Part shown: in pieces, positions 43,907-52,864 of the stretch
Layout of the letters: the number at the start of each line of letters is the position of its first letter
Numbering within the stretch: position 1 is the stretch's first letter
DNA from: Pseudoalteromonas piscicida
GTDB lineage: Bacteria > Pseudomonadota > Gammaproteobacteria > Enterobacterales > Alteromonadaceae
NCBI RefSeq assembly: GCF_002208135.1
Contig: NZ_CP021646.1
Coordinates: forward strand, 2,730,001-2,794,000
Direction: 5' to 3'
Length of the DNA: 64,000 bases
Notes under the pieces: generated by a model
What the model was told of the DNA's origin: nothing
Seen by the model: the letters and a program-made list of their open reading frames with translations, nothing else
The model's database searches: none
Position numbers and translations under genes: made by a program

Positions 43907-45538
43907 ATGGAAACACTTCAACTTGCAGGTACGCTACTCGGCGGTTTGGGGATATTTTTAGTTGCGATAAGCATGATGACAGACGGTCTGAAACTGGCGG
44001 CCGGTTCGTCGCTGCGCCGAGTACTTGGAGTGTGGACCAAAACACCCCAGCGCGGTATTGCCTCAGGCTTTTGCATGACAGCCTTAGTGCAGTCATCCAG
44101 CGCGGTTACTGTGGCCTCCTTGGGCTTTGTGAACGCAGGCCTTATTACCATGCATCAGGCGCTTGGTATTGTCTATGGCGCTAATGTTGGCACCACCATC
44201 ACTGGCTGGTTAGTGGCCGCAGTTGGATTTAAATTTAATATCCAAGCTATCGCACTCCCCTTGATAGGCATTGGCGCCTTGATGAAGCTGCTACTACCTC
44301 GCTCGCGACTGGCGTCGGCAGGCATGGCCTTGGTTGGTTTTGGGCTATTTTTCATCGGTATTGATATTCTCAAAGGCGCATTTGAGCATATTGTCGCTGC
44401 TTTTGATTTAAGCCAATTTACCGCAAAGGGAATCAGTGGCATGTTGACCTTTTTACTGGTAGGTATGGTGATGACAACCCTCACGCAATCTTCCAGTGCT
44501 TCCATCGCCTTGACCATTACCGCCGCCGCGAGTGGTATGATTGGATTATATGCTGCGGGCGCAATGGTCATTGGCGCAAACGTCGGCACCACGTCCACGT
44601 CTATCTTGGCATCCATTGGCGCAACTTCTAATGCCAAACGCGTCGCGGCGGCTCAAGTAATATTTAATGTGTTCACCGCGATGGTCGCTTTCGCGGTGTT
44701 ACCGGTGCTGTTTTATCTCATCAAACATTTTACCGCACTTTTCGGCGTCACTGCGGATCCTGCATTGTCATTGGCACTTTTTCATACTTTGTTTAATATT
44801 TTGGGCGTGCTACTCATCTTTCCACTCAATGACAGGCTTGCTGGCTTTTTAATGAAACGCTTTTGCAGTGCCGAGGAGACGGCTTCGAGGCCACGCTTTT
44901 TAGATAATACCATCGCCCAAACGCCAGAGCTTGCAATCAATGCGTTATTACTTGAGTCCAAACTCGTTGCAGATAAGGTGTTGGCCCAATTTGATAAATG
45001 CCTACTCCCGACCGATAAACTCGCGGTTGAACAGGCGCTCCATGCAGTTCAATCACTATGTCAGCAAATTAGCCTTTTTATTGTATCGGTAGAGCAATCA
45101 GCATTATCACCACAGACCACCTCACTACTCGCTAAACTCATGCGTATTGAGCAGTATTTGTTTACTTGTAGCCACTGTGTCGAACAGCTGGTTGAACACT
45201 CACCATATAAGCAACTCGCAGAGCATCATGACCTGCATGCACAATTGAATGAATACCAAGCCCAGCTTAGTCACTTTATGAAAACCAGTTTACATGAGCA
45301 AAGCGTAACACCTGCTGAGCTGTCGCTGGCGCAAGAGACATTGCAACGTTTACATGACGATGTGAAAGACGACTTAATTCTAGCAGGTACTCACGCGTCA
45401 CTGGCGATAGATAAGATGGTAAGCAATATCAATACACTGACGGAGATGTGGCAACTTTCACAGCAGTGGCATAAAGCGATGTTGCTGATCCACGCCATTG
45501 AAGCACAACTCTCTCCATCGCAAGCAGATCACCTGTGA
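43907..45538 (+). CDS. Na/Pi cotransporter family protein (NptA/YjbB-like) with PhoU-like tail
   Basis: Membrane transporter of 543 residues. Eight or nine transmembrane helices contain two inverted QSSSA motifs, MTALVQSSSAVTVASL and TTLTQSSSASIALTI, the signature of Na/Pi cotransporters of the PNaS family. The C-terminal ~170 residues are helical and PhoU-like (long polar helices, LQETLQRLHDD-type heptads). It should export or import phosphate with sodium. ATG at 43907 after AAAGGAT. It lies 54 bp after the AraC gene on the same strand, but its function is apart from the esterase cluster. Confidence 0.87.
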   Translation: METLQLAGTLLGGLGIFLVAISMMTDGLKLAAGSSLRRVLGVWTKTPQRGIASGFCMTALVQSSSAVTVASLGFVNAGLITMHQALGIVYGANVGTTITGWLVAAVGFKFNIQAIALPLIGIGALMKLLLPRSRLASAGMALVGFGLFFIGIDILKGAFEHIVAAFDLSQFTAKGISGMLTFLLVGMVMTTLTQSSSASIALTITAAASGMIGLYAAGAMVIGANVGTTSTSILASIGATSNAKRVAAAQVIFNVFTAMVAFAVLPVLFYLIKHFTALFGVTADPALSLALFHTLFNILGVLLIFPLNDRLAGFLMKRFCSAEETASRPRFLDNTIAQTPELAINALLLESKLVADKVLAQFDKCLLPTDKLAVEQALHAVQSLCQQISLFIVSVEQSALSPQTTSLLAKLMRIEQYLFTCSHCVEQLVEHSPYKQLAEHHDLHAQLNEYQAQLSHFMKTSLHEQSVTPAELSLAQETLQRLHDDVKDDLILAGTHASLAIDKMVSNINTLTEMWQLSQQWHKAMLLIHAIEAQLSPSQADHL

Positions 45539-45638
45539 ATCAATGTAAACAGATTACGCTTTTTTAATCAGTACACATTCCTATTTTGACGACTTGGTGA
45601 TAAAACGTAAGAAATAACTATAAAATAGGGACTAAGTT

Positions 45639-47714
45639 TTGAGAAAAAAAATTACTAATTTTGCGACACTATGTATGCTAACCACCATTGCGGGTAAATC
45701 CATAGCATTAGAAAAAGACCCATACCTATGGCTTGAAGAGGTTGAAGGCAAACAAGCGCTAGAGTGGGTAACGGCACAAAACGATAGCTCACTTAAACAA
45801 CTCAAAAGTCACAGCCAATATAATCATATCTTTCAAAATACATTAGATATTATCAATGATCGGTCTCGTATTCCTTACGCAACTGAACGTGCTGGTTATT
45901 ACTACAATTTCTGGCAGGATGCAGATCATGTAAGGGGCATATACCGCAGAACAACCCTCGAAGAGTATAAAAAAGCAGACCCTAAGTGGGAAACCATTCT
46001 CGACTTAGATGCGCTAGCAAAAGCTGAAAATGAGAACTGGGTTTATGGCGGAATGAACTGTCACTATCCAAAGTATGAACGCTGTTTGGTGTATTTATCG
46101 CGCGGTGGTGCTGATGCAAAAGTCGTGAGAGAGTTCGACATTCCAAGCAAATCTTTTGTAAAAAATGGATTTTATTTACCTGAAGCAAAAACCTCAGTAT
46201 CTTGGTTCGACGAAAATTCAATATTTGTTGCAACAGATTTTGGAGAAGGCTCACTAACTGATTCAGGTTATGCTGGAACGGTTAAAGTGTGGCAGCGCGA
46301 CACGCCGCTGGACGACGCTAAAACGATCTATCAGGCCAATAAAAGCTCTATCAGTGCCGGAGGCTTTACGGTATACGATCAAGGCAATGCAAGTCACTTT
46401 CTATACGATTCTACAAGCTTTTATACTCGCGATGTCTATAAACTCGAAGGTGACAAGCAGATAAAAATTCCAGTGCCTAGCGACGCAAGCCTCCTCGGAT
46501 TAAACAATGGCATGCTCTTTATCCAGCTAAAATCTGCTTGGAAGCATTTTTCACAAGCAGAAGTAATATATGCCAACATTAACGATATGGATTCTAAAAA
46601 TATCCAGTTTACGAGTTTAATCAAACCAACAGCAAATCGTTCAATAGAAAATTTGAGTTTTACCAAATCAGCAATACTAGTTACGGTGTTAGATGATGTA
46701 AAAAATAAGGTTTTCCGCTATATGCCTAAAGCTAATGGGCAGTGGAAAATAGACCAAGTGAACTTTCCAGATACCGGTTCATTATCCGTTTTTGATACTG
46801 ATCCCAATAGAGACGACTTTTTTGTCACCTACACGGACTTTTTATCACCGACCAGTCTTTACTTAGTAGATGGTAAATCACTTGGAACAACAAAACTCAA
46901 AGGAAATAAATCACATTTCGACGCAGATAAGTTCGTTACCCAGCAAAAATTCGCTACATCAAAAGATGGTACAAAAGTGCCTTACTTTATTGTTCATAAG
47001 AAAGATATCAAGTTAGATGGCAGCAATCCTACTTTATTATATGCCTATGGCGGCTTTGAAGTTTCTATGCAACCTTACTACTCTGCATCAACTGGTAAAA
47101 ATTGGTTAGAACAAGGCGGTGTTTATGTGCTTGCGAATATTCGTGGCGGCGGTGAGTATGGACCAAGCTGGCACCAAGCAGCACTAAAAGAAAATCGCCA
47201 CAAGGCTTATGAAGACTTTGAAGCCGTAGCAGAGCAGCTGGTAGCTGATAAAGTAACCAAGCCTCAACATTTAGGTATTAAAGGTGGTAGTAACGGCGGA
47301 TTGCTAGTGGGCGCCGCTTTCACTCGCAGGCCTGAACTTTACAACGCCGTTATTTGCCAAGTGCCATTACTCGATATGAAGCGTTTTAATAAGCTACTCG
47401 CTGGCGCAAGTTGGATGGGCGAATATGGTAATCCAGATGTTCCTGAAGAGTGGGAATACATTAAAACGTACTCTCCTTACCATAATCTAAGTAAAGACAA
47501 ACAATATCCAAAAGTATTTTTCACAACCTCAACCCGAGATGACCGCGTACACCCAGGTCATGCGCGTAAAATGGTTGCCAAGATGCAGGATATGGGATTT
47601 GAAGTTCTGTATTTTGAGAATACCGAAGGTGGCCATGCCGGCGCTGCAAACAATGAACAGCGAGCGATGGTAAATAGCCTTGAGTTTGTTTACCTAATGG
47701 ACAGACTCAAGTAG
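45639..47714 (+). CDS. Prolyl oligopeptidase family serine peptidase (S9A-like), secreted
   Basis: Serine peptidase of about 691 residues. A signal-like segment (TLCMLTTIAGKSIALE) suggests a periplasmic or secreted enzyme. An N-terminal beta-propeller begins DPYLWLEEVEG. The catalytic alpha/beta-hydrolase domain has LLYAYGGFEVS, the Ser elbow GGSNGGLLVGA, Asp in TRDDRVHPGHA and His in EGGHAGAANNEQ. It should cleave after proline in short peptides. Start is TTG at 45639 with AGGG about 8 nt upstream; no in-frame ATG precedes the signal. A strong terminator follows at 47741-47771. It is a single-gene unit. Confidence 0.88.
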   Translation: MRKKITNFATLCMLTTIAGKSIALEKDPYLWLEEVEGKQALEWVTAQNDSSLKQLKSHSQYNHIFQNTLDIINDRSRIPYATERAGYYYNFWQDADHVRGIYRRTTLEEYKKADPKWETILDLDALAKAENENWVYGGMNCHYPKYERCLVYLSRGGADAKVVREFDIPSKSFVKNGFYLPEAKTSVSWFDENSIFVATDFGEGSLTDSGYAGTVKVWQRDTPLDDAKTIYQANKSSISAGGFTVYDQGNASHFLYDSTSFYTRDVYKLEGDKQIKIPVPSDASLLGLNNGMLFIQLKSAWKHFSQAEVIYANINDMDSKNIQFTSLIKPTANRSIENLSFTKSAILVTVLDDVKNKVFRYMPKANGQWKIDQVNFPDTGSLSVFDTDPNRDDFFVTYTDFLSPTSLYLVDGKSLGTTKLKGNKSHFDADKFVTQQKFATSKDGTKVPYFIVHKKDIKLDGSNPTLLYAYGGFEVSMQPYYSASTGKNWLEQGGVYVLANIRGGGEYGPSWHQAALKENRHKAYEDFEAVAEQLVADKVTKPQHLGIKGGSNGGLLVGAAFTRRPELYNAVICQVPLLDMKRFNKLLAGASWMGEYGNPDVPEEWEYIKTYSPYHNLSKDKQYPKVFFTTSTRDDRVHPGHARKMVAKMQDMGFEVLYFENTEGGHAGAANNEQRAMVNSLEFVYLMDRLK

Positions 47715-47740
47715 CTTTAAATTTTACTATCTAGTACGTT

Positions 47741-47771
47741 AAAAGCGCTCAACTTCATATTGAGCGCTTTT
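47741..47771. terminator. Strong bidirectional terminator
   Basis: AAAAGCGCTCAA, 7-nt loop, TTGAGCGCTTTT: 12-bp perfect stem with A- and T-rich ends, between the prolyl oligopeptidase (+) and the GST operon (-). Confidence 0.85.
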
Positions 47772-47781
47772 CTCATTTCAA

Positions 47782-47871
47782 CTACTTGGCAAAACTAAGC
47801 TCATGAGATTCAAGCGAGAATTGCTCGCCGGTATCCAGTGAAATCTCAATATAAAATACATGGTTCTGTAA
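47782..47871 (-). pseudogene. Possible gene remnant, 29 codons
   Basis: Downstream of the GST gene a minus-strand frame of 29 codons reads like the tail of a folded protein (HVFYIEISLDTGEQFSLESHE, ending SFAK and TAG) but has no start codon or upstream body; the frame is closed by TGA at 47872. It is likely a leftover C-terminus, or chance. I do not recognise a family. Confidence 0.3.
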
Positions 47872-47933
47872 TCAGGCGTAAACGAGAGTAATAAGGTGAA
47901 ATCAAGATCTTATAGACTTCACCTCAAAACAGG

Positions 47934-48542
47934 CTAACCGTGACTTCGTGCAGCTTGATATGCACCGCGAGCTTGCACTTTTTCAAGATAAGCCTTGATG
48001 TTGCCATGCGCTGTGAGCAAACCGACTTTGTCTGCGATTTCTAGCATCACCGTCATCATAATATCGGCGGCGGTAAAGTCGTTGCCTGCGAAATAGCTTT
48101 GCTTGGCGAGTGTGGCATCTATATAAGAAAAGTCGACATTGACTTCTTTAGCAATGTAGCCATCCATTGGTTTATCGCCTGTACGCTGCTCCATCTTCAT
48201 CATCAAAGACGCAATCACCGGCAGTGCCAATGACCCCTCAGCAAAGTGCAACCACTCTTGATATTGATAGTACTCTGGTGTCCCTGCATTTGGTCGCAAG
48301 CGACTGTCCTCAGCCTTGTCGAGCAGATACTCCATAATAGCGCCAGACTCACACAAGACCAGATCTTCATCAACCATCACAGGTGCTTTTCCGAGCGGAT
48401 GCACCTGTTTTAGGCTTTCAGGTGCTAGACGCGTTTCAGCATTGCGTTGGTGCTTAACAATTTCAAAAGGCATATCGAGCTCATTTAAGAGCCAAAGTAC
48501 GCGCGTTGAGCGTGACTCGTTTAAGTGGTGAACAGTTAACAT
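47934..48542 (-). CDS. Glutathione S-transferase
   Basis: GST of 202 residues, cytosolic. The thioredoxin-like N-domain has LNESRSTRVLWLLNELDMPFEIV with the catalytic Ser/Arg region, HPLGKAPVMVDED and ESGAIMEYL, and the C-domain is all-helical (YQEWLHFAEGSLALPVI; DFTAADIMMTVMLEIA). It should conjugate glutathione to electrophiles or act in peroxide removal. It is the third gene of a minus-strand group with an NADPH-dependent oxidoreductase and a DJ-1-like gene, opposite a LysR regulator, which together look like an electrophile or carbonyl stress unit. Confidence 0.9.
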   Translation of the reverse strand: MLTVHHLNESRSTRVLWLLNELDMPFEIVKHQRNAETRLAPESLKQVHPLGKAPVMVDEDLVLCESGAIMEYLLDKAEDSRLRPNAGTPEYYQYQEWLHFAEGSLALPVIASLMMKMEQRTGDKPMDGYIAKEVNVDFSYIDATLAKQSYFAGNDFTAADIMMTVMLEIADKVGLLTAHGNIKAYLEKVQARGAYQAARSHG

Positions 48543-48567
48543 CTAATTTGTCCTTCCTAAAATATAA

Positions 48568-49629
48568 TTATACGAGCTCGTCGGGGCCTAAGCGCACCAC
48601 AAGCTTGCCAAAGTTTTTACCTTCTAATAGGCCAATAAATGCCTCTACTGTTTTGTCCATCCCCTCGACTAGATGCTCTTTGTACTTAATCTTGCCCGCT
48701 GTTAACCATGGCAGCATCGCTTCGCTGAACTCGTTATATCTATGTCCATAATCATCGAATACAATAAAACCTTGCATTTTTACTCGCTTAATAAGCAGTG
48801 TCGCCATCAGCATAGACATACGATCAGGTCCTGATGGCAACTCAGTGGCATTATACTGAGAGATCAACCCACAAAGCGGAACCCGCGCGCTTGAGTTAAG
48901 CAATGGCATAACTGCATCGAACACCTTGCCACCCACATTTTCAAAGTAGACGTCAATCCCAGAGGGGCACGCCTGCGCTAGCTGTTCAGCGAGATCATCA
49001 TTGCGATGATCAAGACAGGCATCAAAACCAAGCGTGTCTGTAGCGTAACTACATTTTTCATCGCCACCAGCAATACCTATTACTCTACACCCTTGCAGTT
49101 TTGCTATTTGCCCAACAAGGCTACCTACGGCACCCGTTGCTGCGGCAACCACCACAGTTTCTCCAGCTTTTGGCTGGCCGATATCCATCAGTCCCATGTA
49201 GGCAGTAAGGCCTGGCATCCCCAATACGCCCAAGCTATATGAAGGGTTGGGTAAATTGCTGCTTAACTTAAGTAAGTCAGTGCCATCCGAAACACTGTAG
49301 TCTTGCCAGCCGCTCATCGCCAGCACCCAATCACCTTTGGCAAATTTAGGGTTGTTTGACGCTTCGACCCGGCATACCGTACCACCGACCATAGTCTCAC
49401 CAATAGCAACCGGATCGGCGTAGGATTTGGCATCGCTCATACGGCCACGCATATAAGGGTCTAATGACAAAAAGACCGTACGAAGGAGCACTTCGCCCTC
49501 TTTTGCTGTTGGGATCTTGGCTTCTTCGTAGTTGAAATTTTCTTCCGTTGGCGCACCATGTGGACGTGACGCCAGTGTAATGCGACGATTCGTTTGTGCG
49601 TTTTGAGCTTGGTTCATTGAATTACTCAT
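48568..49629 (-). CDS. NADPH-dependent enone/alkenal oxidoreductase (CurA/LTB4DH-like MDR)
   Basis: Medium-chain reductase of 353 residues in the leukotriene B4 12-hydroxydehydrogenase/curcumin reductase group. Signatures: RGRMSDAKSYADPVAIGE, GMPGLTAYMGL, the nucleotide loop VVAAATGAVGSLVGQIAKLQG and the NADP-preferring GGDEKC region, FENVGGKVFDAVMPLLN and PLCGLISQYN. It reduces the C=C bond of enones and alkenals with NADPH. It precedes the GST gene by about 25 bp and follows the DJ-1-like gene in one transcription unit, a plausible carbonyl-detoxifying set. Confidence 0.88.
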   Translation of the reverse strand: MSNSMNQAQNAQTNRRITLASRPHGAPTEENFNYEEAKIPTAKEGEVLLRTVFLSLDPYMRGRMSDAKSYADPVAIGETMVGGTVCRVEASNNPKFAKGDWVLAMSGWQDYSVSDGTDLLKLSSNLPNPSYSLGVLGMPGLTAYMGLMDIGQPKAGETVVVAAATGAVGSLVGQIAKLQGCRVIGIAGGDEKCSYATDTLGFDACLDHRNDDLAEQLAQACPSGIDVYFENVGGKVFDAVMPLLNSSARVPLCGLISQYNATELPSGPDRMSMLMATLLIKRVKMQGFIVFDDYGHRYNEFSEAMLPWLTAGKIKYKEHLVEGMDKTVEAFIGLLEGKNFGKLVVRLGPDELV

Positions 49630-49656
49630 GATTTATTCCTTTTTGGAAGCTGATTA

Positions 49657-50345
49657 TCACTGGTTTAGATACGTCAGCAGTTTCTCAGCGACAAGTTCTG
49701 AGCTTGCAGGGTTTTGTCCTGTAAACAGTAAGCCATCTCTCACCGCAAAAGTGTTCCAATCATCTACTTTTTGGAAATCGGCTCCTCGCTTAACCAGCTC
49801 ATCTTCTAATAAAAATGGGACAACATCAGTCAGCCCGACCGCTGCCTCTTCACTATTCGTAAAACCAGATACCGTTTTACCGTTTACTAGGTATTCTCCC
49901 TCTACGGTTTTCACATCTATTAGCACAGCTGTTGCGTGGCATACCGTGCCCACTGGTTTATCTGCAGCTAAAAAGGCACTAATCAACTGGATCGAATTTT
50001 CATCCGTTGCTAAATCCCATAATGGCCCGTGCCCCCAGGATAGAACACAGCGTCAAAATCCGCTGCGCTCACTTCAGCTAAGGGCACCGTATTTGCCACC
50101 AGTTCCTGCGTTTTTTCATCATCAAAGTAGCGCTTAGTACTGTCGGTTTGAAAGTCAGGCTGTTCGCTTTTTGGGTCAATTGGCGGCTGACCACCTTTTG
50201 GTGAAGCAAGCGTTATTTCTACCCCAGCATCTACAAAGGCATAATAAGGAGCGGCAAACTCTTCAACCCAAAATCCTGTTTTCTCGCCAGTATTGCCAAG
50301 CTCTGCGTGTGAAGTTAGCACCATTAGTATTTTCTTTGCTGTCAT
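49657..50345 (-). pseudogene. DJ-1/PfpI (HchA/YajL-like) protein, single-base frameshift
   Basis: DJ-1/PfpI-superfamily gene split by a missing base in the G5 run at 50032-50036. The first piece (ending 50010) reads KKILMVLTSHAE...FYPGGTGHYGI and stops; with one extra G the frame continues PGGHGPLWDLATDENSIQLISAF into VGTVCHATAVL, which holds the nucleophile-elbow cysteine, and on to the end at 49657. The full gene would be 229 residues, typical for class I glyoxalase III or chaperone-like proteins handling methylglyoxal. Start ATG at 50345 with GAGG 9 nt upstream. First gene of the oxidoreductase-GST operon. Either a real mutation or a homopolymer undercall. Confidence 0.75.
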
Positions 50346-50513
50346 AAAAATCACCTCTCATTCTACTTTTTTAGAGACTAACTATTTGACCTAAACTTCG
50401 GGTTATTTAGTCTGCGGATAAACATAAAAGTATGAACTTAAGACAAATTAAACAATGCAGACAAAAGCTAACTCTTTGTTCAAACAATTGATACAATCAA
50501 CTCATCTAAATCA

Positions 50514-51431
50514 ATGGAACAATGCGTGGATATTTCGTTTGAACAACTTAAAAGCATGGTCGTTTTTGCCCAAGTCATTGAGCAAGGCACCTTTAGCGGC
50601 GCAGCTAAACATTTAAATTTGTCTCGGGCAGTGGTGAGTTATCATGTCAAAAAACTGGAGTCACAGTTAGGCATAAAATTGCTCAACCGCTCGACCCGCA
50701 CCATTTCACTTACAGAGGCAGGCCGCGAATACTATCAGCGCTGCCGCGTGATTGCAGAGCAAGCCTTTGCCGCAAACCAGCAAATTGAGAATTTAAAGAA
50801 AGAGCCTATCGGCCTAATCAAGCTTACCTGCCCTGTGAATGTTGGCCTGCAAACAATAGTGCCTGCACTCAATGAATTTAGAGCTATGTATCCAAAAATT
50901 CAGCTAGATATCATGCTTACAGATGAAGTCGTCAATATCATCAAAGAAGGGATTGATCTGGCCATTCGAGGCGCCCCACTTCCCGATTCAGGTTTGCAAG
51001 CCAGTAAACTTTCGGTGCTAAAAACCTGTCTGTGCGCATCGCCCAACTATTTGCAAAAGTATGGCGTCCCCAAGCACCCCACAGATCTCTATCAGCATCA
51101 ATGGGTTATTTACAAGCTGACATCTGGCGCACTGACATTTAGCAAAGGGGCTCGAGCTTACAGTATTACGATGAAAGGTGATATAAGTACCAACAATGCC
51201 GCCGCACGCACTGCTTTTGTTGAGGGAGGTCACGGTCTTGGACGAATTCCGACTTATGACGCGTTACCAAAAATACAGGCAGGTACTTTGGTTCCCGTAT
51301 TAGAAGATTACACACTGCCAGACATACATGTTTATGGCGTTTTCCCAGAAGGCAATGCCAACTCTAAAAAAGTGCGACTACTGCTCGATTTTCTAAAAGG
51401 GTATTTTCAGCGCCAATTGGTTGAAGCGTAA
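50514..51431 (+). CDS. LysR-family transcriptional regulator
   Basis: LysR regulator of about 305 residues: N-terminal winged helix (FSGAAKHLNLSRAVVSYHVKKLESQLG, RSTRTISLTEAG), linker, and a two-lobed effector domain (from about residue 90; TCPVNVGLQTIVPALNEF, EGIDLAIRGAP). It is divergent from the DJ-1/oxidoreductase/GST operon with 168 bp between starts, the usual arrangement for a LysR regulator and its target. Start is uncertain between ATG 50514 and GTG 50526. The CrgA/YhcZ-like N-terminus suggests control of an aldehyde or electrophile response, which is inference. Confidence 0.88.
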   Translation: MEQCVDISFEQLKSMVVFAQVIEQGTFSGAAKHLNLSRAVVSYHVKKLESQLGIKLLNRSTRTISLTEAGREYYQRCRVIAEQAFAANQQIENLKKEPIGLIKLTCPVNVGLQTIVPALNEFRAMYPKIQLDIMLTDEVVNIIKEGIDLAIRGAPLPDSGLQASKLSVLKTCLCASPNYLQKYGVPKHPTDLYQHQWVIYKLTSGALTFSKGARAYSITMKGDISTNNAAARTAFVEGGHGLGRIPTYDALPKIQAGTLVPVLEDYTLPDIHVYGVFPEGNANSKKVRLLLDFLKGYFQRQLVEA

Positions 51432-51444
51432 GCCTCAACCAATT
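51415..51444 (+). terminator. Hairpin overlapping LysR stop codon
   Basis: AATTGGTTGA (51415-51424) pairs perfectly with TCAACCAATT (51435-51444). It overlaps the stop codon and is followed by AGAAAC, so no T-tract. Likely a terminator or mRNA-end hairpin. Confidence 0.45.
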
Positions 51445-51494
51445 AGAAACTCACTCACAGGGTAAGAGCGTTTGCCTAAACTTTAGTAATAACT

Positions 51495-51829
51495 CTATCG
51501 CATCCATAATAAAGCATAGTTGCGACCATTAGGCTCACCATTATTCACACAAAGAGAAGAACCCAATATTGTTCGATTATACTCTCCCCTTGCCGCCCAG
51601 CAATGAGTCGTTCCATAAAGATCAACCTGCCAACTACCATTGAATCCATCAATGCCGTTATTACTACCCAAAAAAATACACTTCTTTTACTATCTAACTC
51701 CGGCATCTGAAACTTTATAGCCTTTTCGGAAAGGCTTTTAGCACCCGATACAATAATGCCATTATCCGCTCCGACAAAGTGCTTATCAAAACCACTTAAA
51801 GTGATTTCACTAGTTACTCCCGAATTCAA
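51495..51829 (-). pseudogene. Unknown protein fragment with homopolymer frameshift
   Basis: Minus-strand gene fragment of about 111 residues. The frame from 51829 reads NSGVTSEITLSGFDKHFVGAD... to SKRSVFF and then loses sense in the A7 run at 51670-51676; adding one A (T on the coding strand) restores a frame reading LGSNNGIDGFNGSWQ...ALLWMR with stop at 51495. The product looks beta-rich and secreted but I do not recognise it, and no N-terminus or signal is found upstream. It is adjacent to and divergent from the Tae4-like gene. Broken gene or undercall. Confidence 0.5.
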
Positions 51830-52000
51830 TTTATAATCTTAGAGCATAAAGATGCTGAACTGTCTAAAATATAGCTGCTGAAACATAACAGTTCTAATAA
51901 TACCTCTGGGATATTTGTTCACATTCTATTCACCACCTATCATCAGAATGTATCTAAAATTGACAAATATTCTACTAGTCCGTTCGATAAGGATATAAAA

Positions 52001-52423
52001 ATGAGCAGACCATCTTTTGCATCAGTAAAAAAGCATTACAAAACAGATCCATCAAAAATTCACTCCTGCACGATGTACTTTCCTAATACATGCGCAATAC
52101 GAATGAGCGAAGCCTTATCAACTGCATCAGAATCGGCTAAATCGATTATATCTGGTTTTCCAAGAAATCAGTGTCCACATGGGTATTAAAGAGGAGCGCA
52201 AGATTTGGCAGCTGCATTAAGAAGCTCTTGGGGTACTCGAGACTTTGGATGGAGTGGGACGGGAAGCGCACCTAAAGCAGCATCAGGGGTTCAAGGTATT
52301 ATCTGCTTCATGAATATACCAGGGTTTGGAGGTCAAGGTCATATCGATTTATGGGATAAAGATCATGCAATAGGTTCAGCCTACTGGAATGCAGGAACTA
52401 TCTGGCTTTGGAGGCTTTCATGA
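52001..52423 (+). pseudogene. tae4: Tae4-like T6SS amidase effector with in-frame TAA
   Basis: The frame from 52001 to 52423 is continuous apart from TAA at 52187-52189, where a lysine codon (AAA) would fit. The product matches the Tae4 amidase type, which cleaves peptidoglycan stems after delivery by a type VI secretion system. RPSF opens the protein, the catalytic cysteine region is NTCAIRMSEAL (C31), and the histidine region is GQGHIDLWD (H114). AAGGA precedes the ATG. The next gene, putative immunity, overlaps by ATGA. No signal peptide is present, as expected for a T6SS effector. No T6SS structural gene or VgrG is nearby. As written, only 62 residues are made before the stop. Confidence 0.8.
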
Positions 52424-52851
52424 AATATTTAGCACTTATAGTAACGATCGGCATAAGTAATTTAGCGGCTGCACAAGACGGTGTAGCAGCACAGTGGCAA
52501 CTGGGACAATACGCTGTATCCATTGGTGAAAAATGTGTCATTACCGTTTCAACCCCCGCTTCGAAAGAGATAATAGCAAACGGTTTCAATAACGATAAAG
52601 TCTGTAAAGTCGCTTATCTAGCCCAAACCAACATTCCCAACGCTTATGTGATAGGCGGTGGACATATTCTTATCGTCGAACAGCAAACTATCCAACAAAA
52701 GAGCTGCAGACGTGTATCAAAAGCGCTGTATTTACCAATCGATGGTCAAGCCGCATTAAGCACCAATCAAATAGAAAGCGGCAACTGCGACGGCCATATA
52801 GAGCCAAACGGAGCGATGTATTTAATTTCAACTCTGCAAAACCCAATTTAA
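52420..52851 (+). CDS. Putative periplasmic immunity protein for Tae4-like effector
   Basis: Protein of about 143 residues with a signal peptide (YLALIVTIGISNLAAAQ), so located in the periplasm where a Tae4 toxin would act. GGAGG lies 5 nt before the ATG at 52420, inside the effector's end, and ATG overlaps its TGA, giving tight coupling. Four cysteines (KCVITV, KVCKVAY, KSCRRV, NCDGH) may form two disulfides. I do not recognise it as the helical Tai4 family with certainty; the call comes from context and export. It remains intact although the effector is interrupted. Confidence 0.65.
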   Translation: MKYLALIVTIGISNLAAAQDGVAAQWQLGQYAVSIGEKCVITVSTPASKEIIANGFNNDKVCKVAYLAQTNIPNAYVIGGGHILIVEQQTIQQKSCRRVSKALYLPIDGQAALSTNQIESGNCDGHIEPNGAMYLISTLQNPI

Positions 52852-52864
52852 AGATCTGCAGCAC

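Noticed and set aside
44173..44637. Minus-strand open frame of 154 codons
   Set aside because: It is antisense to the Na/Pi cotransporter, whose own motifs and length are clear.
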